Origin: Paramesorhizobium leguminum
GTDB lineage: Bacteria; Pseudomonadota; Alphaproteobacteria; Rhizobiales; Rhizobiaceae
Assembly (NCBI RefSeq): GCF_003217235.1
Contig: NZ_QJTF01000010.1
Location: forward strand, 1-64,000
Length of the DNA stretch: 64,000 nucleotides
Direction of reading: 5' to 3'
The position numbers were made by a program, and so were the translations under genes. The notes under the pieces are model-generated. The model was not told the DNA's origin, searched no databases, and saw only the letters and a list, made by a program, of their open reading frames with translations. This document shows, one piece after another, positions 16,480 through 25,511 of the stretch (the first letter of the stretch is position 1; each line of letters begins with the position of its first letter).

Positions 16480-17607
16480 TCAGCTGTTCCGATCTCTGAC
16501 GGGAAGCCGAACGACCTGATTGGCCGGAACGGTTTCCGACGCTTCGTCCTTCGGCTCCTTCAACTCCGGGCCAACTGCTTCTTCAGGCAAAATCTCGCCT
16601 TCATCCGGCTCCCACTCGAGATTGATCGTCCTCGATGCCTCGTCCGACATCAGCTTGCGGATCGATTCCTGGAGATGGCCGATATGCTCATACGCCTTGT
16701 CCGTCTTCGCCCGCTGGTTCACGAGAAGCCGCTGCACCAGCACGACCTTGCCGCGTAGCGCCATTTCGGCATTCTCGGCATTGGTCTTCTTGGCGCGCAG
16801 GGTCTGGATTTCCGTTTCGTACTGCTCGATAAGGCGGCGAAGTTCCTTCTCTTTGCCGCGGTTTTCGCGCTGCGCCTCTTCCAGCTCGTGCCGGCTGCGC
16901 GCCAGCAGTGCCTCGGCCTGGGCGCGGGCGGTTCGTTCGATCGTGCCATCCTCCAGCGCGCGCTCGAGTTCCAGTTCACGCGTGGCAAGATTGCCTTTCA
17001 CCACGCCATGATCGTTGAGTACCTTGGCGATCGCCCTCTTCGCCTGGAAATATTCGGCTTCGAGCTTGGCGAGACGTGAGCGCATCGTCTCCCTGTCGTG
17101 TTCGATCTCGCTCCGCTTGCGCTTTTCGTAGGTAAGATCGCCATCCCTTTCCTGAATATCGGCAAGCGCCTTCTCCAGGTCGATCTTCAAAGTCTTGATG
17201 GCATTCTTGTCGTTCGATTCGCGCTCGGATGCCGCGTCTACCTGCTCGCGCAGTTTCGTGCTGAGGGACCGGTAATGCTCGAGTTCCGCCAGAGCCTTGC
17301 TGACCTGTTCCTTGAGCCGCGCCTGTTCGGACTCCAGTATCCGGTTGCGCTTGTCATCGATCGAATGTTCGTCCTTGAGCCGGGAAACCATGGGATGCAA
17401 GGTCGCCACTTGAGTGGCCAACTGCGACACGTCCCGGCCCATCTTGGCAAGGCTGCGTTCATATTCTTCCTGGAGCGCAAGCGAGACCTGCTGCACCGAA
17501 TCAAGCAGCACGCCGAGGTCGTTTTCTTCCTCTATCGCTGCGGCCGATGGCTTCTTTCCACCCCAGCCGATTATCCGCATAACCCGGTTGCCGTTCGCCG
17601 TCTCCAT
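16480..17607 (-). CDS. Long coiled-coil protein, function unknown
   Basis: A 375-residue highly charged protein. Residues about 35-310 are almost continuous heptad-type coiled coil rich in Lys, Glu, Arg and Leu, with no membrane segment. The N-terminus 'MRIIGWGGKKPSAAAIEEENDLGVLLD' is conserved-looking, and the C-terminus (EWEPDEGEILPEEAVGPELKEP) is acidic and disordered. Similar proteins are seen beside surface-polysaccharide loci in rhizobia, but no such genes are adjacent here. It could be a scaffold or polar-organising protein; this is a guess from shape only. The ATG at 17607 follows a GGGGCGTTGAA sequence with weak SD. The region 17608-17905 upstream shows no gene. Confidence 0.75.
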   Translation of the reverse strand: METANGNRVMRIIGWGGKKPSAAAIEEENDLGVLLDSVQQVSLALQEEYERSLAKMGRDVSQLATQVATLHPMVSRLKDEHSIDDKRNRILESEQARLKEQVSKALAELEHYRSLSTKLREQVDAASERESNDKNAIKTLKIDLEKALADIQERDGDLTYEKRKRSEIEHDRETMRSRLAKLEAEYFQAKRAIAKVLNDHGVVKGNLATRELELERALEDGTIERTARAQAEALLARSRHELEEAQRENRGKEKELRRLIEQYETEIQTLRAKKTNAENAEMALRGKVVLVQRLLVNQRAKTDKAYEHIGHLQESIRKLMSDEASRTINLEWEPDEGEILPEEAVGPELKEPKDEASETVPANQVVRLPVRDRNS

Positions 17608-17905
17608 TTCAACGCCCCTTAAGATCGATCTTCGCCAGTTGCCGTAACGCGCTTAAATAAGAATTTGAGCAATAGCAGATCGACACTTCCGTCGAAAGAC
17701 CGGCGTTGCCACACCATGGTAGAAAAGCCTTTCCGGATGCCGAGTTGTTTCAATGAACTGTGGAAACATCGTCTACAGGCATTGATGCCCATCTTTCCCG
17801 CGAAGGAAAGGGCCACCGTGCTGCGACGAACGGTCGCTCGCCTATCCGAAAATCAACCGGACAGTGAACGGATTCTCGTGGCTGGAAGCGGTCGCCATGG
17901 TTCGG

Positions 17906-19123
17906 TCAATGGGTGGATGACCCAAGCCACGCATGGAGGCCCCTCGCCGCGGCCTTGCCCGTGGCGAGACAGGCGCTCAGGAGATAGCCACCGGTCGGTG
18001 CTTCCCAATCCAGCATCTCACCGGCGGCAAATACGCCGGGTAGCGCCTTGAGCATGTAACTCTCATCGATGCTTTCCAAGGAGATGCCTCCCGCCGAGGA
18101 GATGGCTTCCCCAATGGGGCGGGGCCTGAGAACGGCAAGCGGCAATGACTTTATGGCGCGCGCAAGCTGTTCGGGCCCGGCCGTGGCGGCCTGCGGCATG
18201 ATTTCCCGCACCAATGCGGCCTTGACGCCTTCCAGACCCGCGCCCTTGCGCAGGCGGGTGGAGAAGCTGGCCTTGGCATCCTGCCGGGCAAGATCGCGCG
18301 CCAGCCGTTCCACCGTCCGGCCCGGCGCAAGATCGAGTTCGAGCACGGCGCTGCCATCTTGATCGAGCCGGTCCCTTAAAGCTGCCGCGTGCATATAGAC
18401 GAGGCCACCCTCGACGCCATTGCGCGTGATGACGAACTCGCCCCGAAACGATCCCGCATCCGAGACGGCGGTAACGGATTTTACCGGAGCGCCGGCAAAG
18501 CGCTCCCCAAAATTTTCGCTCCAGCCGATATCGAAGCCGCAATTGGCGGGGCGAAGATCATTGATCTCGACGTCCCTTTCCTTCAGCCAAGGCGCCCAGG
18601 CGCCGTCCGATCCAAGTCTGGGCCAGCTCGCGCCGCCTAGGGCAAGCAGCACAGCGTCGCTCGTCACGGTCTTCACGCCATCAGGCGTTTTGAAAACCAG
18701 GCTACCCTCGTCAAAACCCTCGAAGCGGTGGCGCATGAGAACTTTGACGCCCTGCCCTTCAAGCCGCTTGAGCCACGCCCGCAGGAGCGGCGAGGCCTTC
18801 ATCATCTTCGGAAAAACCCGGCCCGACGACCCGGTGAAGGTTTCGATGCCGAGCCCCGCCGCCCAAGCCTGGATATCTTCAGGCGTGAAGCCATCCAAGG
18901 CGGCGCGCAAGCGATCCGAGGCCGCGCCGAAGCGCGTCAGAAAGCGGGCGTGATTCTCGGCATGGGTGATATTGAGGCCGGATTTCCCCGCCAGCAAAAA
19001 CTTGCGACCGACCGTCGGCATCGCGTCATACACCGTCACGCTGTGCCCGAGCGCGGACAATGTTTCCGCAGCCATCAGTCCGGCAGGCCCCCCGCCGATG
19101 ATGGCGATTTCTTTGCCGGTCAT
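17906..19123 (-). CDS. FAD-dependent oxidoreductase, HI0933/YhiN-like flavoprotein
   Basis: A 405-residue flavoprotein. The dinucleotide-binding motif GGGPAG is at residues 10-15 and is followed by the family signature 'GRKFLLAGKSGLNITHAE' (about residue 40). The C-terminal motif 'FAAGEMLDWEAPTGGYLLSAC' closes the FAD site. HI0933-like proteins are widespread aminoacetone-oxidase-like flavoproteins without a settled reaction. The start ATG at 19123 overlaps the stop of the upstream AraC gene (ATGA), so the two are co-translated; this links the enzyme to that regulator. A longer in-frame ORF reading into the AraC gene is not real. Confidence 0.88.
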   Translation of the reverse strand: MTGKEIAIIGGGPAGLMAAETLSALGHSVTVYDAMPTVGRKFLLAGKSGLNITHAENHARFLTRFGAASDRLRAALDGFTPEDIQAWAAGLGIETFTGSSGRVFPKMMKASPLLRAWLKRLEGQGVKVLMRHRFEGFDEGSLVFKTPDGVKTVTSDAVLLALGGASWPRLGSDGAWAPWLKERDVEINDLRPANCGFDIGWSENFGERFAGAPVKSVTAVSDAGSFRGEFVITRNGVEGGLVYMHAAALRDRLDQDGSAVLELDLAPGRTVERLARDLARQDAKASFSTRLRKGAGLEGVKAALVREIMPQAATAGPEQLARAIKSLPLAVLRPRPIGEAISSAGGISLESIDESYMLKALPGVFAAGEMLDWEAPTGGYLLSACLATGKAAARGLHAWLGSSTH

Positions 19124-20133
19124 GAATGCTGCTCCGCCGGATTCAATGCCGCGCGAACAGCGCCCGGCGCTTGCCCGATCACGCGCTTGAAGGCCCGGCT
19201 GAAAGCCGCCTGCGAGCCATATCCCAGACGATGCGCCACGCTTTCGATGGGCAGCTTTTCGCGTCCGATCCATTGCGCGGCAAGTCGCATTCGCAGCTCC
19301 GTCAGATAACGCACCGGCGACATGCCGGTCATTTCAAGAAAACGCTCGGCGAAGACCGAGCGGGAGCTTCCCATCTCGGCGGCCAGTTCAGCGACCGTCC
19401 AGTCGCGGCCTGGCTCGCGATGCAGCGCCGCGATGACCCGGCCAAGCTTGGGATCGCGCAACGCATTCACCCATCCGGTCGCGTCGCCGCAGCCGCATTC
19501 CACCCAGCCCCGGACGATGGATGCGGAAACCACATCGGCAAGCCGCGCCAATATGCCGGCATAGCCCGCCCGCTCCATGCGCGCCTCGCGCTCCATTGCC
19601 TCCAGCATCGGCAAAATTTCCGGCTCCCGGCCAAGCAAGGTGCCGACATGCATCATCTCAGGCATCACCGCCACCAGTGGCTGCATGGCCCCCAGATCGA
19701 AATCCATGCAGCCGCTGAAGATCAGCGCATCTTGCGAGCGACAGGTCGTCTCGCAGCAGGATTTGATCGCGCCGACCGTCTCGCAAAGCGGAACCGCCTC
19801 ATAGGTGACGATATCGCGGCTTGGCAGATCCGGCGCCGACAAAAGCTCGTGCCGCCCGCCGCGAGGCAGGAGCACGGCGTCATGCGTTTCGAGCCTCTGC
19901 TCGCTTCCATCGGCGGTACGCAGAATTACCGGGCCACGCGCCACGAAATGAAATTGCGCCCGCCCTTCGACGGTGCCGATCCCAATGCCGAAGGGCGGCG
20001 TCATCTGTATGCGCCGGTAGTTCAGCCCATTGAGCCGCATCCCCAAAAGCAGTTCGCTCACCAGATCGCTTGGTGGAGTTAGCTGCGATTGTACGCGCGA
20101 GACAGATCGATTTTCGGACGTATGATCAAGCAT
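19120..20133 (-). CDS. AraC-family regulator with N-terminal cupin-type ligand domain
   Basis: A 337-residue protein. Residues about 20-200 form a cupin-like sensing domain of the AraC cupin_6 type ('ILRTADGSEQRLETHDAVLLPRGGRHEL'). A cysteine-rich loop, 'KSCCETTCRSQ', may respond to metal or redox. Residues about 230-330 are the double helix-turn-helix (TVAELAAEMGSSRSVFAERF and SVAHRLGYGSQAAFSRAF). It is divergent from an MFS exporter and coupled to the flavoprotein downstream. Members with this layout often activate the adjacent divergent exporter. The start at 20133 (MLDHTSEN) is chosen by family length. Confidence 0.9.
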   Translation of the reverse strand: MLDHTSENRSVSRVQSQLTPPSDLVSELLLGMRLNGLNYRRIQMTPPFGIGIGTVEGRAQFHFVARGPVILRTADGSEQRLETHDAVLLPRGGRHELLSAPDLPSRDIVTYEAVPLCETVGAIKSCCETTCRSQDALIFSGCMDFDLGAMQPLVAVMPEMMHVGTLLGREPEILPMLEAMEREARMERAGYAGILARLADVVSASIVRGWVECGCGDATGWVNALRDPKLGRVIAALHREPGRDWTVAELAAEMGSSRSVFAERFLEMTGMSPVRYLTELRMRLAAQWIGREKLPIESVAHRLGYGSQAAFSRAFKRVIGQAPGAVRAALNPAEQHS

Positions 20134-20174
20134 TCCGGATTTATTGGCATAGATCGTCCGTCCTGTCCATCCTA

Positions 20175-20192
20175 TTGTGCTGCAACGCACAA
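20175..20192. promoter_or_regulatory. Palindrome TTGTGC-N6-GCACAA between AraC and MFS genes
   Basis: A perfect 6-bp inverted repeat with 6-bp spacer in the divergent region, 18 bp before the MFS start. It is flanked by two ATTCCGG copies (near 20132 and 20194). It is a candidate regulator-binding site for control of the MFS gene. Confidence 0.4.
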
Positions 20193-20210
20193 ATTCCGGA
20201 AGGACAACAA

Positions 20211-21425
20211 ATGGACGGCTCAGTAGTAACACCACGATCAGCACAGGAGGCGGCACGGGAAACACCCGCCTGGGGGGCGGTCATCTCGATGACGCTTGGC
20301 GTCTTCGGTTTGGTCACGGCGGAATTCCTGCCCGCGAGTCTCCTGACACCGATGGCCGCCGAACTCCGTATTACGGAAGGCGCCGCCGGGCAAGCCGTGA
20401 CGGCAACCGCAATCGTCGCGCTGATAACCAGCCTTCTGATTGCCGCCACCACCCGGCGAATCAACCGGCGTCACCTGCTCATGGGTTTTTCGGTCATGCT
20501 GATCGTATCCAACCTGCTGGTGGCCTACGCCCCTAGCCTGCCGTTTCTGATTGCCGGCCGCGTACTTCTCGGCATTGCGCTGGGCGGATTCTGGACCATG
20601 GCGGCGGCTATCACCATGCGGCTTGTTCCCGATGCGCTCATTCCGCGCGCGCTATCCATCCTTTTCAGCGGTGTTTCCGCCGCCACGGTGCTTGCCGCTC
20701 CGGTCGGCAGCTATCTCGGCGACATTCTGGGCTGGCGCGGTGTCTTTCTGATCGCGGCGGGTCTCGGACTTGTCACGCTCGTTGTCCAGTTCGCCGCGCT
20801 TCCCTCGCTTGCCCCCACCGGCATCGCGCGCCTTCGCACCCTTATCGATGTGTTGAAACGTCCGGGCGTCGGCCTTGGCATGATCGCCATCGCGCTGGTC
20901 TTTACCGGGCATTTTGCCTTGTTCACCTATATCCGCCCGTTCCTTGAGACGGTGACGGGAGTCGGCATCGCCTCCATCTCCGCCATCCTGCTGGGCTTCG
21001 GCATCGCCAATTTCCTCGGCACCTATCTGGGTGGCATAATGCTTGAGCGGAACCTGCGCCTCACGCTGCTGCTCATGCCCTTGACGATGGGCATTCTCGG
21101 GCTAGGCCTCGCTGTCTCGGGCAGCACTCCGCTCGCCCACGCGGCCATGGTCGCCCTCTGGGGTCTTGCCTTCGGCGCCGTGCCGGTCGCCTGGTCGACC
21201 TGGATCACCCGCACCATCCCCGACGAGGCTGAAACCGGCGGCGGTCTCTTCGTCGCCGCCATACAGCTCGCCATCGCGATGGGAGCCGCGCTCGGCGGCG
21301 CCCTGTTCGACGCGGGCGGAGCCACCGGCGTCTTCACGGCAGGCGGCGGCATCCTTCTCGCGGCGGCGCTGATGATCGGGGTTGGCGTACGCGCGCGGAG
21401 CACAGTAGCCACGGCATCGGCTTAA
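20211..21425 (+). CDS. MFS transporter, DHA1-type drug/sugar efflux
   Basis: A 404-residue 12-helix transporter. Helix 1 carries 'LGVFGLVTAEFLPASLLTPMA', a pattern typical of the YdhP/AraJ/SotB-like arabinose-efflux branch of DHA1. 'RVLLGIALGGFWTMAAAITMRLVP' and 'PVGSYLGDILGWRGVFLIA' are further family motifs. The ATG at 20211 follows GGAAGGA. It is divergent from the cupin-AraC regulator and ends at a strong terminator. Likely an exporter of a sugar or drug; the exact substrate is unknown. Confidence 0.9.
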   Translation: MDGSVVTPRSAQEAARETPAWGAVISMTLGVFGLVTAEFLPASLLTPMAAELRITEGAAGQAVTATAIVALITSLLIAATTRRINRRHLLMGFSVMLIVSNLLVAYAPSLPFLIAGRVLLGIALGGFWTMAAAITMRLVPDALIPRALSILFSGVSAATVLAAPVGSYLGDILGWRGVFLIAAGLGLVTLVVQFAALPSLAPTGIARLRTLIDVLKRPGVGLGMIAIALVFTGHFALFTYIRPFLETVTGVGIASISAILLGFGIANFLGTYLGGIMLERNLRLTLLLMPLTMGILGLGLAVSGSTPLAHAAMVALWGLAFGAVPVAWSTWITRTIPDEAETGGGLFVAAIQLAIAMGAALGGALFDAGGATGVFTAGGGILLAAALMIGVGVRARSTVATASA

Positions 21426-21435
21426 AAGGGAGCAA

Positions 21436-21465
21436 ACCGGCGAGCGGAACCGACCGCTCGCCGGT
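21436..21465. terminator. Bidirectional terminator after the MFS gene
   Basis: Perfect 12-bp arms ACCGGCGAGCGG (21436-21447) and CCGCTCGCCGGT (21454-21465), 6-nt loop, flanked by short A and T runs. It lies between the convergent gene ends at 21425 and 21469. Confidence 0.8.
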
Positions 21466-21468
21466 GTT

Positions 21469-22287
21469 TCAGGCAGACAATAATTCCGCCGACGGCTGCC
21501 AGATACCGTAGGTGCGCCGATAATAATCCACGCAGGCCTGGTTCGCCGCATGCCGGTCATGGTCTTCGTGAACCAGTGCCATCAACGCGGCGACACGCCG
21601 GTTGGGCCGGTCGAACCGGCGCGGGGCGTCGGCATTGAGCCAGATTGGAATTCCATTCGCCTCCAGATGGCCGGAGAGCCAGTAGTCGTCCACAGTCCAC
21701 AAGATGTTCGGTATTTCGAAGACGGACTCAGAAAAAAAGGCGGACTTGACCATCACTCCGCTGACACCGAGAAACACATCGCAATATCCGCTGCCGGAAT
21801 ATTTTGACGCCCGCCTTTGACGGTGCTTGAGCATCGATGAAAGCCGGAACCGCCAATTGTGCGTATCAGCTCCCATCCGCGGCAGGCGATCGCGCGGGCG
21901 GCTGGCAATATTTATGTCGGGCAGGTCTTTTCCCGCTTCCGCGATACAGACGTCAGGCATGGTTTTGCGAACCGTAGCGAATCTGTGCGACCACGAAGCA
22001 TCATAGACCACATCGTCATCGCAAAAGAGAATATCGACATCGCGCCCCGCGAATTCCCTGATCGCGGGGAGAATTTTCGTCGCCGGCCCAAGATCGTCGG
22101 GCGTTCGCCGGATCAAAACACCTAATGGCACAGATGGAAGTTCACCCGTCCATTCGGGAAAGCGCCGATAACGCTGGGGGATGTAAAGAATAATCTGATC
22201 TACGGCAAGTTTCTGATTCAGAATAGAAACAAGCGTTTTTCCCACGCTGCCGAAACGCGGTGGTATAGTCGATAATGTTATGATCAT
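21469..22287 (-). CDS. Glycosyltransferase-like protein (GT-A fold)
   Basis: A 272-residue protein. It begins MIITLSTIPPRF, has 'TKILPAI' and the metal-binding acid cluster FCDDDVVYD (Asp90-Asp92), then GVSGVMVKSAFF and the likely catalytic 'WTVDDYWLSGHLEANG'. This order is typical of small GT-A enzymes that handle surface glycans or glycoproteins. No signal peptide is visible, so it should act in the cytoplasm. The start at 22287 has no clear ribosome binding site; a GTG a little upstream is possible. No other polysaccharide genes are adjacent, so the acceptor is unknown. Confidence 0.75.
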   Translation of the reverse strand: MIITLSTIPPRFGSVGKTLVSILNQKLAVDQIILYIPQRYRRFPEWTGELPSVPLGVLIRRTPDDLGPATKILPAIREFAGRDVDILFCDDDVVYDASWSHRFATVRKTMPDVCIAEAGKDLPDINIASRPRDRLPRMGADTHNWRFRLSSMLKHRQRRASKYSGSGYCDVFLGVSGVMVKSAFFSESVFEIPNILWTVDDYWLSGHLEANGIPIWLNADAPRRFDRPNRRVAALMALVHEDHDRHAANQACVDYYRRTYGIWQPSAELLSA

Positions 22288-22350
22288 TTTATAGGCCACT
22301 TCGCTGGGCGCCGGCTGCACAATAGTGCTTATACTTCAACCGCGTTCGGG

Positions 22351-23559
22351 TCACAAGCCAATCAGGATACCGCCTATCGCGCCGACGAGCACGACAATCC
22401 ATGGCGGGCATTTCCAGACCATGAGCAGGACGAAGCATGTGAGCGCGAGCGCGAATTCATATGGTCCGGTGATCGCGCTGGTCCAGACGGGATCGTAAAG
22501 GGCGGCGCCGAGAATGCCGACGACCGCTGCATTGGCCCCGCGCATCAGCGCCTTTGCGCTCGCCCGCGAGCGCAACGCATCCCAGAACGGGATGACGCCG
22601 ATGAGCAGAAGAAAGCCCGGCAGGAAGATCGCGGTGAGCGCGATAGCCGCACCAAGCAGGCCGTTCGGCCCCGGATTCAGGATGGCGCCAAGATAGGCGG
22701 CGAAGGTGAAGAGCGGCCCCGGCACGGCTTGCGCCGCGCCATAGCCGGCGAGGAACCGGCTCTCCGACACCCAGCCGGAGCGCACGATTTCCGTTTCAAG
22801 CAGCGGCAGGACGACGTGGCCGCCGCCGAACACCAGCGATCCGGCGCGATAGAAAGCATCGAAAACGCCTAGCCCCTGCGAAAATGCAAGGAACGGCAAG
22901 CCGATAAGCAGGACGAAGAACGTAACAAGCGACAGCGCGCCTACGGCACGCGAGACGGGAAAGCGCAGATGTCCGGCAATTGCTTCATCGGGAACGCGGC
23001 ATAGCCACAGCCCCGCAAGCGCCCCCATGGCAATTGCCTCTACCTGCCCGAGCGATCCCGCAACGAGTACCGCAAGAAGCACGGCAGCAAGCGCGATACT
23101 GGCGCGGGTTTTATCCGGACAAAGAGTTTTCGCCATGCCGAAGACCGCTTGCGCCACGATGGCGACGGCAACGACCTTCAGCCCATGAATCGCACCCGCA
23201 CCGATCGGGCCGCCGAACAGATCCGCGCCGAGGGCGAAGAGGACCAGCAAAATCGCCGAAGGAAGGGTAAAACCGACAAAAGCCGCAAGGGCGCCAAGCG
23301 GACCGCCGCGCAGAAGGCCGAGCGCGAAGCCTGTCTGGCTCGATGCAGGGCCGGGCAGGAACTGGCACAACGCGACGAGATCGGCATAGCCCTTTTCGTC
23401 TATCCAGCGGCGGCGCACCACCAGTTCATCGCGAAAATAGCCCAGATGCGCGATCGGACCGCCGAAGGAGGTCAGCCCCAGTTTTAGAAAAGCGATAAAG
23501 ACTTCCGCCGCGCGCGCGCCTCGCCCAGGATTGCTTTCCGCCAGTGCCGCGTCGTCCAT
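22351..23559 (-). CDS. chrA: Chromate transporter, two-domain ChrA
   Basis: A 402-residue membrane protein with two homologous CHR halves. The N-terminal signature 'KLGLTSFGGPIAHLGYFRDELV' (about residue 27) is followed by 'ALCQFLPGPASSQTG'. The C-terminal half repeats a related pattern ('GSLVFGGGHVVLPLLETEIV', 'AAQAVPGPLFT'). The family expels chromate from the cytoplasm using the proton motive force. The ATG at 23559 follows GGTAGGACA. No chrB regulator is adjacent, so control is not evident from the sequence. Confidence 0.95.
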   Translation of the reverse strand: MDDAALAESNPGRGARAAEVFIAFLKLGLTSFGGPIAHLGYFRDELVVRRRWIDEKGYADLVALCQFLPGPASSQTGFALGLLRGGPLGALAAFVGFTLPSAILLVLFALGADLFGGPIGAGAIHGLKVVAVAIVAQAVFGMAKTLCPDKTRASIALAAVLLAVLVAGSLGQVEAIAMGALAGLWLCRVPDEAIAGHLRFPVSRAVGALSLVTFFVLLIGLPFLAFSQGLGVFDAFYRAGSLVFGGGHVVLPLLETEIVRSGWVSESRFLAGYGAAQAVPGPLFTFAAYLGAILNPGPNGLLGAAIALTAIFLPGFLLLIGVIPFWDALRSRASAKALMRGANAAVVGILGAALYDPVWTSAITGPYEFALALTCFVLLMVWKCPPWIVVLVGAIGGILIGL

Positions 23560-23641
23560 GTTGTCCTACCCATTGCTTCGAGGCAGAACTATCTTGGTTT
23601 TGTGACGATTGTCCAAGCCAATTGGGGATGCAGCAGCAGCG

Positions 23642-25360
23642 CTAGTCAGTAAAATTGCTGCGGACCAGATCCAGAACATCGTCGCCCCGTCCGGTGAGAA
23701 TGGCTTTCACCGAATAGAGGCCGGTATGCAGCACCTGGGCGAACTGGACGTCGGGCGGCATTACCAGTTCGAAGCGATTGACCTTGACGTCAAGCAGCGC
23801 CGGGCCCGGCTGCGCCAGCCAGTCCGTTACCGCATCCTGCAACTCATCCGTATGCTCGACGCGGCGGCCATAGAAGCCGATCGCTTCCGCCACCTTGCCG
23901 AAATCCGGATTTGTCAGGCCTGTGAACGCGTCGAGTAGCCCTTCGACCTTCTGTTCCAGTTCGACGAAGCCAAGCGACTCATTGTTGAAAACGGCGATCT
24001 TGACCGGCAACTTTTCCTGCACCAGCGTCAGCAAATCGCCCATCAGCATCGCCAGGCCGCCATCGCCGCAAAGCGCGATCACCTGCCGGTCAGGATACGC
24101 CTTCTGGATGCCGATCGCCTGCGGCATCGCATTTGCCATGGTGGCGTGCAGCAGGCTGGTCAGCGTACGCCGCCGCCCGTTGATGCTGAAATGACGCAGC
24201 ATCCAGACCAGGGGGCCGCCGGCGTCCGCCGTAACGGCGGCATCGTCGCCGGCAAGCTGGTCGATCGTTTTCACCAGATGCTGCGGATGGATAATGCCGC
24301 GACGGCCCGCGCGCTCCTGCTTCGCCAGATTCTGCAACGTTCGTTCCTGATACGCCCGGCAACGATCGAGGAATTTATTTTCCTCGCGCGCCGTCAGCAG
24401 AGACAGCAGCGCTTCGATAGTCTCGCGCACATCGCCCACCAGGCCAAGGTCTATCGGATGGCGGCGGCCCAGATGCGTCGCGTCGCAATCGAGCTGAATG
24501 ATCTTTGCGCGTCCGGGATAAAATTGCGGCCAGGCGAAGTCCGTGCCAAGCAGCAGCAGGGTGTCGCAGGCCAACAGCGCGTGGAAACCTGATTCCACGC
24601 CGAACACACCGGTCATCCCCATATTGTAGGGATTGTCCGGCTCGATGAAATCCTTCGCGCGGGACGTGTGTGCGACCGGCGCCTTGATCTTGTCCGCCAA
24701 GGCCACGACAAGCGGCCCCGCGCCCTCACAGCCCGCGCCCGCATAGATCGCGACTCCCTTGCCGGCATTGATGAGATCGGCGGCGGCCTGCAATTCGGCA
24801 TTGGAGGGACGGATGACCGGCTGCGGGTGGTGGGGCCGGAAATCGAGCCGATCCTCCACCTCCATGTTCGACATGTCGCCTGAAACGATAATCACAGCAA
24901 CGCCGCGTTTGTTGATCGCCGCCTGCGCCGCCAGCGCGGTGACCCGCCGCGCCTGCTCCGGCGAATGGATGTAACAGCAGAAATAGCTGCAGGTCTTGTA
25001 GATGGTTTGAAGATCGACCTCCTGGGGGAAATCCATGCCTATCTGCCCCGTGGCAATCTGCGTCGCGATGAGCACGACAGGCGCGCGATTGCGGTGGGCC
25101 TCGTAGATGCCGTTGATGAAATGCAGGCTGCCCGGACCGCAGGCGCCGGCACAGGCGGTGAGTTGCCCGGTCAACGACGCCTCAGCCCCCGCCGCAAATG
25201 CTCCCGCCTCCTCGTGCCGCACATGCACCCAATCTATATCGCTGCGCCTTATGGCGTCGGTGATGTAATTGAGCGTATCGCCCACGACGCCATAACAGCG
25301 CTTCACGCCAGCCTGAGCGAGCGTATCGACAATGATGTCGGCGACTTTCTTCCTGGACAT
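23642..25360 (-). CDS. poxB: Thiamine-diphosphate enzyme, pyruvate dehydrogenase (quinone) type
   Basis: A 572-residue enzyme of the acetolactate synthase/pyruvate oxidase superfamily. It has the three-domain order TPP-binding (PYR), central FAD-like and TPP-binding (PP). The N-terminal domain shows 'CYGVVGDTLNYI' and 'VRHEEAGAFAAGAEA' with the catalytic Glu. The PP domain shows GDGGLAMLMGDLLTL with the downstream NN of the GDG-x-NN motif. Members oxidise pyruvate to acetate and CO2 and pass electrons to ubiquinone at the membrane. The ATG at 25360 follows GGAGAG. It lies downstream of the sugar ABC importer, but 150 bp away, so it may have its own promoter. Confidence 0.85.
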   Translation of the reverse strand: MSRKKVADIIVDTLAQAGVKRCYGVVGDTLNYITDAIRRSDIDWVHVRHEEAGAFAAGAEASLTGQLTACAGACGPGSLHFINGIYEAHRNRAPVVLIATQIATGQIGMDFPQEVDLQTIYKTCSYFCCYIHSPEQARRVTALAAQAAINKRGVAVIIVSGDMSNMEVEDRLDFRPHHPQPVIRPSNAELQAAADLINAGKGVAIYAGAGCEGAGPLVVALADKIKAPVAHTSRAKDFIEPDNPYNMGMTGVFGVESGFHALLACDTLLLLGTDFAWPQFYPGRAKIIQLDCDATHLGRRHPIDLGLVGDVRETIEALLSLLTAREENKFLDRCRAYQERTLQNLAKQERAGRRGIIHPQHLVKTIDQLAGDDAAVTADAGGPLVWMLRHFSINGRRRTLTSLLHATMANAMPQAIGIQKAYPDRQVIALCGDGGLAMLMGDLLTLVQEKLPVKIAVFNNESLGFVELEQKVEGLLDAFTGLTNPDFGKVAEAIGFYGRRVEHTDELQDAVTDWLAQPGPALLDVKVNRFELVMPPDVQFAQVLHTGLYSVKAILTGRGDDVLDLVRSNFTD

Positions 25361-25511
25361 CGCGGTCTCTCCAATGGAGTTGAGCAAATCCAGAAGTTTT
25401 TCGCCTGAAAAAATTTAGCAACGCAAAGCAAAACTATGTGATGCAGGCGATATATTAATCGCTGATTTAACAAAAATCCTATATGTATTTTATGCACACT
25501 TTATCTGGATA

